Shown here: positions 22,452 through 33,347 of the stretch, piece by piece
Layout: each line of letters begins with the position of its first letter
Numbering within the stretch: position 1 is the first letter of the stretch
Assembly: GCA_964016875.1 (NCBI GenBank)
Contig: OZ024728.1
Span: forward strand, 24,489,328-24,553,327
Source of the DNA: Fallopia convolvulus
Lineage: Eukaryota; Streptophyta; Magnoliopsida; Caryophyllales; Polygonaceae
Reading direction: 5' to 3'
DNA: 64,000 nucleotides
Translations under genes and position numbers: made by a program
The notes under the pieces: model-generated
What the model was told of the DNA's origin: nothing
What the model saw: only the letters and a program-made list of their open reading frames with translations
Databases searched by the model: none

Positions 22452-25400
22452 ATGCAGCTTGAAGTGGGAGACCAGGAGCCCTGGTTTATTGATAGTGCGT
22501 GTTCAACTCATATGTCGGGAAACCCCAGGGATTTCTTCTCACTTCAAGAATACAAGGGAGGTAAGATTACCTTCGGCAACAATAGTAAAGGTGGTATTTC
22601 TGGTATTGGTATGGTAAGATTTTCGAATAAGCTAACTATAGACAATGTGAATCTAGTTGATAATCTTAGTTTCAAGCTTCTAAGTGTTTCCCAAATCTAT
22701 GCTAATGGAAAATATCAAGTTGTTTTTGATAGGAATGGTTGTCAGGTACAAGAGATTAATTCAGGCAAAATTCTTCTGAAAGGGATATGTGAAAACAATC
22801 TGTACAAGGTGGACCCCTGTTTTGAGCCTGAAGAAAAACTATGTCTTAGAATAGTCGCAGATGTCGCCGACCTCTGGCACAAAAGATTTGGTCATGAAAG
22901 CTTTGAACTCCTTGACAAACTTCATAAGCAAGAGCTGGTTAGAGGACTACCCAAGATTGATCCGAAAAAGCATGAAGTTTGTGAGACTTGTGTGAGAGGT
23001 AAGCAAGTGAGGTCATCCTTCAAATCCAAGAAGGAGGTAAGTACCACTAAACCCTTAGAGTTGATTCATATAGATTTATGTGGTCCCATGAGAATCCAAA
23101 GTCGTGGAGGAAATAGTTATATTTTTGTCATTGTTGATGACTTTTCACGGTATACTTGGACAATCTTTCTTTCTTCTAAAGATCAGGTCTTTGAAGAATT
23201 TGAAGCATGGCTGAAGGTTGTTGAGAAAAAGCTTAGAGTTACTCTTGTATCAGTCAGATCAGATCATGGAACAGAATTCGACAACTCTGAGTTTCTGTCT
23301 TTCTGCAAGAAAAATGGAATAAGTCACAACTTCTCAGCGCCAAGAACTCCTCAACAAAATGGCTTGGTTGAGAGAAAGAATCGTGCCTTGGAGAACATGT
23401 CACGGACCATGCTTATCTCAAGTGGTCTTCCAAGGAATTTCTGGGGTGAAGCCATTAATGCATCTTGCTATGTGATGAATCGAGCCATGCTTCGTCCTCT
23501 TCTTGGAAAAACTCCTTATGAATTGCTTAGAGGAATCAAGCCCAGTGTCTCCCACTTGCGCACCTTTGGATGCAAATGCTATGTTCACAATAATGGCAAG
23601 GACAGTCTGGGAAAATTCGATCCAAGGAGTGATGTTGGCACTTTTGTAGGCCACTCCCCTTATAGCAAAGCCTACAAAGTGTTCAACAAAAGGACGAGGA
23701 AAATTGAGGAGAGTGTGCATGTTGTGTTTGATGAGAATACGATGGGAGGCTCGATGATTGAGGATCTTGATGATGGTGATCAAGGATTCAGTCTGGTTCA
23801 AGAAGACTCACTTCCAGTTGACACAACTCAGAAAGATTCGGTAGTCGGTGACAATGCTGGTGTCACCGACTCAAATATAACAGGGGGAAGAAGTCAAAAC
23901 CAAAGTTCAAGTGACAATGAGTCTGATGATGAGAAAACACCTGAGAGGAGCACAAGTTTGGAGAACTCAGAAAAAGATTCAGAGAGAACGCCTCAGACTC
24001 AAGTCGGTGACTTGACAGATTTGCAGGTCAGGAATTATCAACATAAAAGTGCTCATCCTGTGACTAACATCCTCACTGATTTCTCAAAGGATGTGCAAAC
24101 CAGATCTTCTCTGAACAATTTCTTTGCTTTTAATGCTTTTATTTCAATGTTGGAGCCTAAAAATGTTGAACAAGTGTTGAAAGATTCGGATTGGGTCAGT
24201 GCCATGCAAGAGGAACTTCATCAGTTTGAAAGAAACAAGGTTTGGCATTTGGTCCCAAGGCCAAAAGGAAGATCTGTGATTGGAACACGATGGGTATTCA
24301 GAAATAAGCTAGATGATGAAGGAAATGTGGTCAGAAACAAAGCAAGGCTAGTAGTTAAGGGATACAATCAGCAGGAGGGCATTGACTATGATGAGACGTT
24401 TGCTCCGGTGGCTCGTCTTGAAGCTATTAAATTGCTCATTGCCTATTCTGCTCATCATGGATTCAAACTACGACAAATGGATGTCAAGACTGCATTCTTG
24501 AATGGATATCTGAAGGAGGAAGTGTATGTTGAACAGACTCCGGGTTTTGAAGATGTCACCCACCCGGATCATGTTTACAAACTGGACAAAGCTCTCTATG
24601 GATTGAAGCAAGCCCCGCGTGCTTGGTATGATCGTTTGTCACAGTTCTTGATTCAACATGGTTATGTTCGAGGAGAGGTTGACAAGACTCTGTTCTTGTT
24701 GAAAGAAGGAAGTCATACGCTGGTTGTTCAAGTCTATGTCGATCGACATCATCTTTGGTTCAACAGATGATAAGCTAGTGAAGAAGTTCACTGACCTCAT
24801 GTCTAGTGAGTTTGAAGTGAGCATGGTTGGTGAGCTCAAGTTCTTTTTAGGACTTTAGGTTTTTCAAAGTGAGGATGGGACACGAGTTCATCAACAAAAG
24901 TATCTCAAAGAATGTGTTAAGAAGTTCGGGCTAGAAAACGCTAAACCTTTCGATACTCCCATGTCGCCGACTACCTCACTCGAAAAAGATGACAAGGGTC
25001 CAGAAGTCAATGCTACTATGTATCGGGGTATGATTGGATCATTGCTCTATCTTACAGCAAGTAGACCAGATATTGTGTTTGGAGTTTGCCTATGTGCTAG
25101 ATTTCAGGCTGATCCAAGAGAGTCCCACTTGAAAACTGTTAAGAGAATCATTCGGTATCTTAAGGGGACTGACAATCTATGTTTATGGTATCCAAGAGGA
25201 TTTGATTTTGAGCTTGTCGGATACACAGATGCTGATTTTGCTGGGAACCGGGTTGATAGAAAAAGCACCTCAGGGATGGCTCAATTTCTTGGGCCTTGCC
25301 TTGTCTTATGGGGATCTAGAAAGCAAAACTCTATTTCCCTATAAACGGCGGAAGAAGAGTACATTGCAGCTGCAGCGTGCTGCTCACAACTCTTATGGAT

Positions 25401-25650
25401 CAAGCAACAAGGCATGGTCACTATGGACAACACTAGTGCAATCAACATCTCAAAGAATCCGATGCAACATTCAAAGACAAAACACATTGAGATAAGGCAC
25501 CACTTTCTTCGAGATTGTGTAGAAAAAGGCATGGTCACTATGGAATTCTGTAGAACAAGTGATCAAAGAGCAGACATCTTCACAAAGGCCTTGAATCGTG
25601 AACCCTTTGAACAACTCCGCATGGAATTAGGTATGATCACTCTTCAATGA
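22452..25650 (+). pseudogene. pol of the SIRE-type element (PR-IN-RT-RH)
   Basis: Protease: WFIDSACSTHMSG (DSA instead of the usual DSG). Integrase: zinc-binding H-H-C-C (LWHKRFGH ... CETC), then catalytic D, D and E in LELIHIDLCGPM, VRSDHGTEF and NGLVERKNR. Reverse transcriptase: RWVFRNKLD, NKARLVVKGYNQQEGIDY, MDVKTAFLNGYL and YGLKQAPRAWYDRL. One extra base at about 24744 breaks the frame inside the catalytic YVDD motif; the frame resumes one base over. A TAG stop lies at about 24858. RNase H: YRGMIGSLLYLTASRPDI, YTDADFAGN, ATAG-like CSQLLWIKQQ, then TKHIEIRHHFLRD. A stop at 25342 and a missing stretch near 25407 damage it further. Confidence 0.9.
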
Positions 25651-26412
25651 TCTATTTCCCTACATGAATTCCCTCGATGATTGGCTAGAATTGATTGCTT
25701 TGCATATGTCTTGAAATCATGCTTATTTGGTGTAATTCTTAAACATACTTGATAAACATCATATTTAAGAAACCCCATGCATTTGACTGTCGATGACTTT
25801 TACTGCATTCAGTATGTATGAAATCTCTTTGAGCTCTTTGTTTCAACCCAAAAGAATCAACTTGATGATCCTAACCCTCTTTACAAGCCCAAATGATAGT
25901 TGATTCTAAAGCATATCCCTGACCTATCATGTTTGAGAGTCTCTATGAGCCCACTTTTGATTTTTCTTTTAAAATGGAGACTTATCATCATGATCGACAA
26001 ATCCTCAAAGATAAAGTTTTTACTTGGTTTGATTTGGCACTCCCTGTGCAACCCCAACGCCAAGTAAGTTCTCAAAGAGAAAGTCATGTTTGTACAAAAG
26101 TCACGGACATATGAAGAGAGCAATTTTGTGATAGATGTCGCCGACTTGATCAGGGTCAGTGACTGCGATTTCTGGCGCGAGAAAAAGATCATGGCTTAAC
26201 AATATCTTTTGAACTTGGAAAGTGTATTTCAAAAAGGAGGAAAGAGAAGATCTTGTGATTTGACAACTTCCTTAATGATGGAAGTAAATTTCTTTATTAT
26301 GCCTCAACCGTCAAAATTAAAGGTACGCTTTTCTCAAATCCTTCTCTCTCTCTCGACTTCTACTCTCTCTCTCTCTCTCGAACCCAAAAGCTCGAACCTT
26401 CAATCTTCTCCA

Positions 26413-28358
26413 ATGGCTTCTCCCTCCAACAACTCAAACCTCCCTGCTTCTCCCAAAACCCAAACCGAAAGCCCTGAATCGGCAAAGAAGAAGATTCTCG
26501 CCCTCTTCGGTGACGATTTTCTTCGAGCCCTTCTGTCTGGGCAATCGTCTTCCTCAACCGTTCTCCCAACCGCCATGGAACCTCCATCTCTGAACCCCAC
26601 TTCTCCACAAAACCAGAATCCAAACCCTTCTCCACCAAAATCAACCCCTTCATCTCCCATTGCCACTGAGAAAACCCAAAATCCTCTCCCCCTCAAATTA
26701 AAACCGAAACCCTAACCCTCTCACGGGAGTCTGGAAAACCGTGCCAAACGGCGCAACCAGTGGCTTTTCCAGAAACCGGTGATTCTTCCTTACCCAAACC
26801 CTATGAACAAGAGATTGTAGAGGAAGAGAGAGTGAAGACTCCAATTATGGAGTCAATGGAGTTTGAGGAAACAACGAAGGTTGTCAGGTCCTTTGTGGAG
26901 GAAAAAGAGGAAGAGGCTGGTGAAGATGCGGAAATTGAAACAGAGGAGAACCAACGGCTATCTCCCCACGATCAAGAAAAGGCTGTCAATGACTCTCCAA
27001 AAGTCATCGACACAAATACTGGTGTAGAGAATGTCGACAAGGCATCTGACAAGGACTTCTCCTAAAAAGCGCCAACAGAAACCTCTAAAGAAGGTACACC
27101 CTCTGATCCCATCTTGGTCTCTAAGAAATCCAAATATGGTGATTCTGTTAAGAGAAATTTAGAAAAAGATCTTTTTGGAGATAATTCCGAGTTGCTTAAG
27201 GAGGATGAGATTGAAATGCCTCCTCCTTTTCGCCCTAAAACTAGATCTGCTAGTGCTAGAGCCTCGGCAGTGGCTCTTAAAGCCAAGAAGGGCAAGGGGT
27301 TGGAAACCCCTGAGGCTGCCTCAGAGGGAGGTGACTCTTCTTTCTCCGAGACAGTCACTAGGAAGAAAAGGGGGAGATCTCCTAAATCTGTTGTTGGATC
27401 TAGCAAGAAGAGTAAGAAAACCAGTATGAGTATTGATATGTCGTCTAGGGACTTTACTAAGGATCTGTTGTGGGAAGAAAATTTCTTGAAGGAGTTCAAA
27501 CTGACCAAGGTCACCGACTGGCTGAAGAAACAGAAATGGGATAAGTTAGTGCAGGGGGAGCATGAATACAATCCTCTAATGGTTAAGATGTTCTATGAGA
27601 ATCTTGTGATTGAAGATACATGGAATATGACCATAGAGAGGTACACGATAGACAAGAAGACGTACTCCTTCACTAGCAAGGATGTCAGTGACATTCTGGA
27701 GATTCCTCACGAAGGTTTTGCTTAGTACTACAAAGGAGGTTGGCTTGAAGGGGTCGATGACCGTGAGATCATCAAAACTGTCACTGACAGTGATGATAAT
27801 TTCACTAGCCCCTATCCGGTCAACAAGATGGGAATAGAGAAGAAGGTAATGTTCAATTACCTCATCAGCAACTTACTGCCAAGAGAACTCAAAAGGAATG
27901 TTGCCTCCATTCAAGATCTGCTGGTCATGGACAAGATTATCAGAGGGAAAAAGGTTAACATGCCACGCTTGATGATGCTTCATATGAAGCATGTGCTTGA
28001 AACTGCTAAGCATGCTCTTCCTTATGGCATGTTGATTGCCTTGATGATGTATGAGCATAAGGTCTATGTGGATAGCGGTGGTGACGTCCTCAACACTAGA
28101 GTTCTCAACAAAGAAATGATCAGGAAGTTTGGATGGAACTGGGTTGATGGACAGTGGGTATCGAAGATGTCTGAAGTCAGTGACAAGGGCCACCAGGAAG
28201 AAGGAATGAAGTCTGCTCCAGTGAACGGTGAATTGAAGGAAATCAGGGAGCAGAATATGATTCTGAAGGGGATGATAGAGAAGCTTCAGAATATGCTCGG
28301 CAACGCGCTTTCAAAGCTTGATGCAATAGAGGAGCGGCTCAATGACTTTGGAGCCTGA
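26413..28358 (+). pseudogene. Extra ORF downstream of copia pol
   Basis: It lies where SIRE elements carry their env-like ORF. From the ATG at 26413: a Ser/Pro-rich head (to 26715), then after a frame change a Glu-rich stretch (26760-27065). Next is a Lys-rich block with KKRGRSPKS (27114-27430), and then a folded-looking region (27450-28160) with EYNPLMVKMFYENL and FTSKDVSDILEIPHEGF. That region continues with PRELKRNVASIQDLLVMDKIIRGKKVNMPRLM (first 20: PRELKRNVASIQDLLVMDKI). It resembles the 'putative plant transposon protein' domain that is common next to plant LTR elements. The tail (28215-28358) looks like a coiled coil. Stops at 27063 and 27723 break the frame. I see no signal peptide or membrane segment, so calling it an envelope would be unsupported. 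Confidence 0.6.
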
Positions 28359-28790
28359 AGTCAGTGACTGTCGCACATTCATGGCCTTCTCTAACCCTCT
28401 CTTTCTATCCTTTCCACATTATTCCCTCAGTTTAAAAAGACTTTTTGTTGTTTAGTTCGATTTGGTTGTACCGCATCTCTGAATTGTTTGTGTTTGCATT
28501 GTACATTTTCTCTTGCCATGGTGGATGACTTTTTATGATTGTTTTGATATTATGCTTTAAGTTTCTGTATTTGCCTCTGATTTTGTTTTCTTGTTTTAGC
28601 AATCTTTTTTATGATGCCAAAAGGGGGAATTAACCGGGGGAATAGATTTATTAGGGGGATCAAAATACTGAAATCATATGGTTACTAAGCTTAGGGGGAA
28701 CTTTTTATGGTTTTTGTACTTTTCTCTTTTTACTGTGTATGTTCTTGTATGCCACATAGCTTTTATCAGAACAGGTTGTTTGACACCATC

Positions 28791-28804
28791 AAAAAGGGGA
28801 AATT
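28791..28804 (+). other. Polypurine tract of the SIRE-type element
   Basis: AAAAAGGGGAAA directly precedes the 3' LTR start (TGTTAGAAG). This is the usual plus-strand primer site of LTR retrotransposons. Other G-rich runs (AAAAGGGGGAA, GGGGGAA, TTAGGGGG) lie upstream at 28617-28700. Confidence 0.65.
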
Positions 28805-29367
28805 TGTTAGAAGATGGAAGATTGAGTTTTGATGGTTCCAAAGTCAATGACCCTGAGTTTGCAAGACTTACTGTGTATGTTCTTATATACATGAGATCTC
28901 TCTTACCTTAGTTTAAATACCCTAGTGTTTAGGATAATCAGTAAGTCTCTTGAGCTTAATTTCATTATTGTGTGTAAGAAAGAAAGAGAATACTTGTGCG
29001 TGGGATTCGTACAAGTGGTGTGTCAAGAGATCTTAGGCATAGCGTGAGATTGAGAGTGTGAGTGCAAAGGTAGAGCGTGGTTCAAGGGTGTGGGATTCAT
29101 TCTTGTACACGGGAGAGCTTTGTAATCACTCAAGAAATCAATAGAGCGAGTCTAAGGACTCTTGAAATCCGACCAAGTGATAAAATTGGAAGGGAGTGGT
29201 TTTTCTCTAAGTAAACTAGTTGGTTTACAAGGAGTTTCCACTATACATCGCTTGTCATTGACCGTTGGTAACGTTTATTTTACTGCCTATTTATTCCGTT
29301 GCTTTATTACTCAAAGTCGACGACTTCGTAGGAGTCGCCGACTCGTCCTAGTACTAACGATCCTACA
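28805..29367 (+). repeat. 3' LTR of the SIRE-type element, internally deleted
   Basis: Begins TGTTAGAAGATGG and ends CCTACA before ACAAG. Compared with the 5' LTR it lacks about 260 bp (20001-20262). At the junction it carries 'ttactgtgtatgttctta', which also occurs just upstream at about 28731. This points to template switching during reverse transcription. It keeps the ~240-bp 3' end that the 5' LTR lost. Confidence 0.75.
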
Positions 29368-29372
29368 ACAAG

Positions 29373-29829
29373 CCTTTTTCCAATTACGAAATCCCGTTTT
29401 CACAAACGCATCTTCTCCAAATCTCTTTCCCTCCCCTCTAAAAAGATAACACCAAAAACAAAACGCGGCGTCTTTAGAAACGCTATATTCCAACCATTCC
29501 CAATTCTTGAACAATCCGACTTGAAAACACCTCGATTTTTTACCAAATTCGCTTCTTTGAAAATCATGAGAAGATGGTTGAAAAGGACCCTTGAGCACAT
29601 ATTCTCTTCTAATATCATCTCTAATTCGAGGTTCATAATCATTAATTGGTATTCTCAATGCGGGATCACTAATAAGTTCATCCTCAATGATAGACTCCAT
29701 CCGAGGTCTTTTATGGCTCGATCCACCAGCATCACGATCTATATTTTGATGCTCGCTTGAATTGTTTGGAGGTTCAATACTTGCCGTCGGAATTGACGGA
29801 TTTTTCTCTTGGATAACAAATTTGTCCAT
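29373..29829 (-). pseudogene. hAT transposase, N-terminal part
   Basis: The ATG at 29829 begins MDKFVIQEKNPSIPTASIEP. A polar linker follows, then the TTF-type zinc-finger region: GKKSRCFQVGLFKNWEWLEY, then DAAFCFWCYLF and GFRNWKKA. At 29372 the copia element interrupts. The frame resumes at 19935 with ERFRDHA and then a TGA stop. This zinc finger typically binds transposon ends. The family is the widespread plant ZMYM1-like hAT group. Confidence 0.8.
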
Positions 29830-30109
29830 TTTCCTAAACATAAATAAATCAAACAAAACCATTTAAACCAATTGAATCAATAACATTCACTGCAAATCTA
29901 CAATCTAACAAGTATACACCCAAAAAAATCAATTTTTAGTTTCAAATTTACACGAGCCAAACAATTAATTTAAGAAATAAGTAAATTTTACACAATTACA
30001 AACAAATAATAAAACCCTAGAATTTCAAGTCAAATTACAAAATTCAAGTAATTTAAATTAAGAATCAGGTAAAGAGGAGTAGAGGACGTATATGAGGAAT
30101 GAATGAGTA

Positions 30110-30300
30110 AGCAATCGCCGGCGAGGAGGGCGGTCCGGTCGGAGCAACGGGCGGGCGGGCGGGCGGAGGTGGACAGTGGGAAGGGGCGAGTCGGGCGATA
30201 CTTCAAACGCGCAGATCTGAGGGGAAATAGAGCGAGATTAAGTCTCGTTTTTGCCTTTAACAACTTTAACCAATGGCCTTTTTTTATGTTAAAAATAAAT
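30110..30300. other. GC-rich right end of the hAT element
   Basis: Contains GGGCGGGCGGGCGGGCGG-type short repeats within otherwise AT-rich sequence. The ORFs over it on both strands look like composition artefacts. It lies upstream of the transposase start and could be part of its promoter or subterminal region. Confidence 0.4.
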
Positions 30301-30571
30301 GCTTAAAAAAATTATAATCAGAAGATAAATTTTTTTAACAAAATGACTTCGTTTTGATGCAAATTTTTTTATAAAAAAACCTAATAAATGGGTCTTCTTC
30401 TTTAACGCTTCAAACCCCCAGATCTGAAGCTCCAAAAATGGCGCAGCTTTGGCGCTCGCCTCCTCCGCTCCTCGGTACTCCACAGCTCCACTCCCTTGTA
30501 TAAAATTTGCCGGACGGAATTGGGGGCACCGGCCCCCACAGGCCCCACTCCGGTCCGTCTCTGCATGTTTG

Positions 30572-31735
30572 TAAACTAAAGTAGATTGATCTGAGTCCCA
30601 TTGACAATGCTGCTTAAAAGCTAAATCCGAAGGAAGAAGAGACGAGATCAGTGATGAAGGATTAAAAATTTTACTATTTCTATGCCCCCAAATGAACCAC
30701 CAAAGAAAACAAAGAGCATTTCCATTTTTATTCGAGTGTAGAGTAGACACAATGTTATCAATAAACGCACCTGAGGAATGAATCTGAAACTTAATATTCA
30801 TTTTTTATTCTAATCTAGAAATCATGTTTTGCGAAAAAGGGCAGTGAAAGAACATATGATTCAAATTTTCATCTTCATTAGAGCATAAAGAGCATGTACG
30901 GAAAACACAATGATAAAAACGATTTAATCTATATGTAGTAGGAAGACAATCTGCACAAGCCTTCCATAAGAAAATTTTGATTTTAGGAGAGAGAGAAGTC
31001 TTCCAAATCCAAAAAAACTAATAATGCATATGCGGACGATTAAGGTTAATCATACAAGAAGCAGACGAGACAGAGAAGGCCCCATCCTTAGAAGGGAGCC
31101 ATACCAAACGATCAACAGCATCAGAAACTGGAATTCTGAGAGTTTCGATTTTACTAACAATTGTCTCCGGAAGAATCTGCCTTAAAGAGTCCAAATTCCA
31201 AGAACGATCATGCATTGTAAATGCCGAAACCTTAAGGTTAATGTTATTATTATTAAAGAAGGGGATCAAACTAGTATCCAATATCCAAGGATCTTTCCAG
31301 AAATTGTTAGTGTGGCCATTTCCAATCGTCCAAAGTAAGCCCTTTGAGAATTTATCTCTAAGATAAAGCAGTCTACCAAATTGTCAGGAGCAATTTTTTT
31401 TTCTAAAGTTGAAAAATAGAAGAGGAACCTAAATATTTATTTGAAATAATACGTACCAATAATTTTCCAGAGCAGTTATAATTTTCCACAGAAGTTTCAT
31501 TTGTAGAGAGATCTTTATAGTTTCCGCTGTACGGAGGCCCATTCCACCAGACTCTTTTGGAGAACAAACCTTATCCCAACTAATAAGATGATGATGATTA
31601 AGAGTAAATTTATTCCAAAAGAAAGATTTATTTACCTTATCAATTTCAACTAGAATGCCTTTAGGAAGTAGAAAACTCTGCATTAAATAATTAACCTGGC
31701 TTAACAGGTTAGATTGAATTAACACAGCCCGACCT
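30572..31735 (-). pseudogene. L1-type LINE, RT end and zf-RVT region
   Basis: Minus-strand pieces, in order from the right. First, IQSNLLSQVNYLMQSFLLPK and ESGGMGLRTAETIKISLQMK (31429-31720, C-terminal end of LINE RT). Then WNLDSLRQILPETIVSKIE and RLVWLPSKDGAFSVSSA (31018-31281). Then an LPTTYRLNRFYHCVFRTCSLCSN-like zf-RVT stretch (about 30800-31010; CSLCSNEDENLNHMFFHC visible). Last, LCFLWWFIWGHRNSKIF (30600-30800). It continues into the RNase H piece at 17017-17676. Frame breaks separate the blocks. The join in the middle of the gene is where the hAT element landed. Confidence 0.75.
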
Positions 31736-32215
31736 AAAAAACTTAATTTTGATGGATCTAAAAAACAATCTGGATTGGCTACAACAGGCTATATTATTCG
31801 GGATCATAATGGACAGCCTATTTCGATGAATGCTTTTGCAAACGACCACTGGAGAATAATCCAAGCAGAAGCTACATCAATGTACGAGGCTGTATGTGAA
31901 GCCAAGAAGAGAAATTTGGCCAAGATCATGATCCTTATAGCCTAATTGTTATAAAAGCATTACGAGGAAATAAATCGTGCCCATGACAAATTGAAATGCT
32001 AATATCAGACACACTGGTTTTGTTGCAATCGTTTAAGGTAGTCAAATTTTCACATGTACCTCGTGATTGCAATAAGGTTGCGGATTTGATTACGGGGCTA
32101 TGTCATTCTTGTAGTTCTCATCAAATTCAGACACACCTAGGACTTAAGTTCCTCATCCGCAAGGATGCTATAGGTTGATTTTGTCAGCCTAATTTTTTCC
32201 TATTCTAAAAAAAAC
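31736..32215 (+). mobile_element. Short 5'-truncated LINE copy inserted in another LINE
   Basis: Flanked by a 15-bp duplication, AACACAGCCCGACCT / AACACAGCCCAACCT (31721-31735, 32216-32230), and ends in an A-rich tail (TTCTAAAAAAAAC). The plus-strand reading shows LINE RNase H blocks: LATTGYIIRDHNGQPISMNA, IIQAEATSMYEAV and, after stops, VVKFSHVPRDCNKVADLI. All features of target-primed insertion are present. It lies in the opposite orientation to its host LINE. Confidence 0.8.
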
Positions 32216-32230
32216 AACACAGCCCAACCT

Positions 32231-32409
32231 GCTTGAGAAATCGAGTTTGCTTTCCATTGCGAGAGTTGTTTTTTCAGCTTAGTTATAGAATCTATAAAAA
32301 CGGAATTTTGAACCCTTCCTTTAAGAATAGGAATACCAAGATATTTTTCCATAAACGTAGTAATTTGAATATTAAGAACACTTGCAAGCCACTTACTTTT
32401 GCAATGGCT
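32231..32409 (-). pseudogene. L1-type LINE, RT palm-end fragment
   Basis: The minus reading gives EKYLGIPILKGRVQNSVFID and LKKQLSQWKANSISQAGWAVL, the familiar 'YLGxP...GR...WKAxxLSxAGR' block of plant LINE RTs. The frame then continues across the small LINE insertion at 31735. Anything 5' of this is absent, so the element was 5'-truncated when it inserted. Confidence 0.75.
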
Positions 32410-32476
32410 TTCTTTAATCATACAGTGCTGTATTTTTAGCATCAAGATTGGGAAATGACACCCTCAAGCCACTTAC
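32410..32476. repeat. Right copy of the ~65-bp direct repeat
   Basis: Near-identical to 16951-17016. A second overlapping similarity ('aagccacttacttttgcaat', at 32391 and at 32466) shows an additional 75-bp tandem duplication at this edge. Confidence 0.6.
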
Positions 32477-32613
32477 TTTTGCAATTGCTTTCTTCGTCGC
32501 AATCACAATGAACAAAGCCATGGTCTCTCAGTGGTTCCTAAAGGATACCAATATTGGCGAGAGATTCACAACAGTTTTCCTGTTCCAAAAAGAGACTATG
32601 CTCAACTTGTCAC

Positions 32614-32658
<45 letters not shown>

Positions 32659-33347
32659 AGAAAGACCTTACATTCCTCCTCTAAATGATGTACAAGAAAG
32701 CCAAATCAAATGTAAGAAATTCAGGAAACGATGCATTGCCGAAGATTTAAACCCAATAATCCTAAATTGAGAATTCAGAAACATACTGAACCTTCACATC
32801 AATATTGGCACCTACCATTGCTTCAATCCTACTACTGCCCTTCATAAACTCAGAAACCTCCGCGTATGCAAAGCTTGCGTGTTCATTCAATTCAAACTAG
32901 CAACAAAGAACTCTCATGTTGTATTGTCCACAATGCATTACTCTTAAGAGAGGAATTATCAATAACAAAATACTGCATCAGTCATCGCCACTGTTTGATT
33001 CCCAATTAGATGCTACAGAATAACTAAATTCTGGATGAATCACACTAGTCTTCCCTAGAGTTCGACCAACATAATCAATGTTCACAGCTCCAAAACTTGA
33101 TTAAGACATCGGTTCCTCTTTTACACCACACATTCCATCAAAGAGAAATGAGAAAATCAGCTCAAGTAACCAACAGAAACAAAACTAAACTGTTTTGGTT
33201 TGAAATATCTCCTTCCAAAAGAATATTGCCCTCATATCATTCTATCTTTCTTCTAGCTATTCAACCCTACCATTGTTAACTCTAAAACTTTACAGCAAAA
33301 AGTATTAGTTTGTTTGATCATGAATGCAGTGCCTTCCAAAATCAGCA
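32477..33347. other. Gene-free stretch with a 37-base poly(A) run
   Basis: Contains an A run at 32617-32653. It is preceded by a plus-strand reading GYQYWREIHNSFPVPKRDYA that I do not recognise. No target duplication around the A run is obvious. The remainder (32770-33347) is unremarkable and includes the downstream region of the TAF8-like gene. Confidence 0.4.

Larger units (their letters stand above)
19941..29367 (+). mobile_element. SIRE-type Ty1/copia retrotransposon
   Basis: Flanked by ACAAG on both sides (19936-19940, 29368-29372), it interrupts the hAT transposase frame. Order: 5' LTR, gag, PR-IN-RT-RNase H (copia order), an extra ORF, a polypurine tract and a 3' LTR. The copia domain order, two-knuckle gag, a 'gatgccaaaagggggaa' stretch at about 28612 and an extra ORF after pol all fit the SIRE/Maximus lineage. 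Both LTRs are rearranged. gag, pol and the extra ORF all carry stops or shifts, so it cannot move by itself. GTC-N3-GAC is scattered through the whole element (30 copies). Confidence 0.85.
17677..30563 (-). mobile_element. hAT transposon (TTF/ZMYM-type transposase), split by copia
   Basis: It is flanked by a perfect 8-bp duplication CATGTTTG (17669-17676, 30564-30571) inside a LINE. The ends are CACTGACAGAC and, on the other strand, CAGAGACGGAC, a short imperfect inverted repeat. Without the copia insertion it would be about 3.45 kb. It carries one broken transposase gene on the minus strand. A 19-G run near the left end (17705-17723) and GC-rich repeats near the right end (30110-30190, CGGG type) flank the gene. 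Confidence 0.75.
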
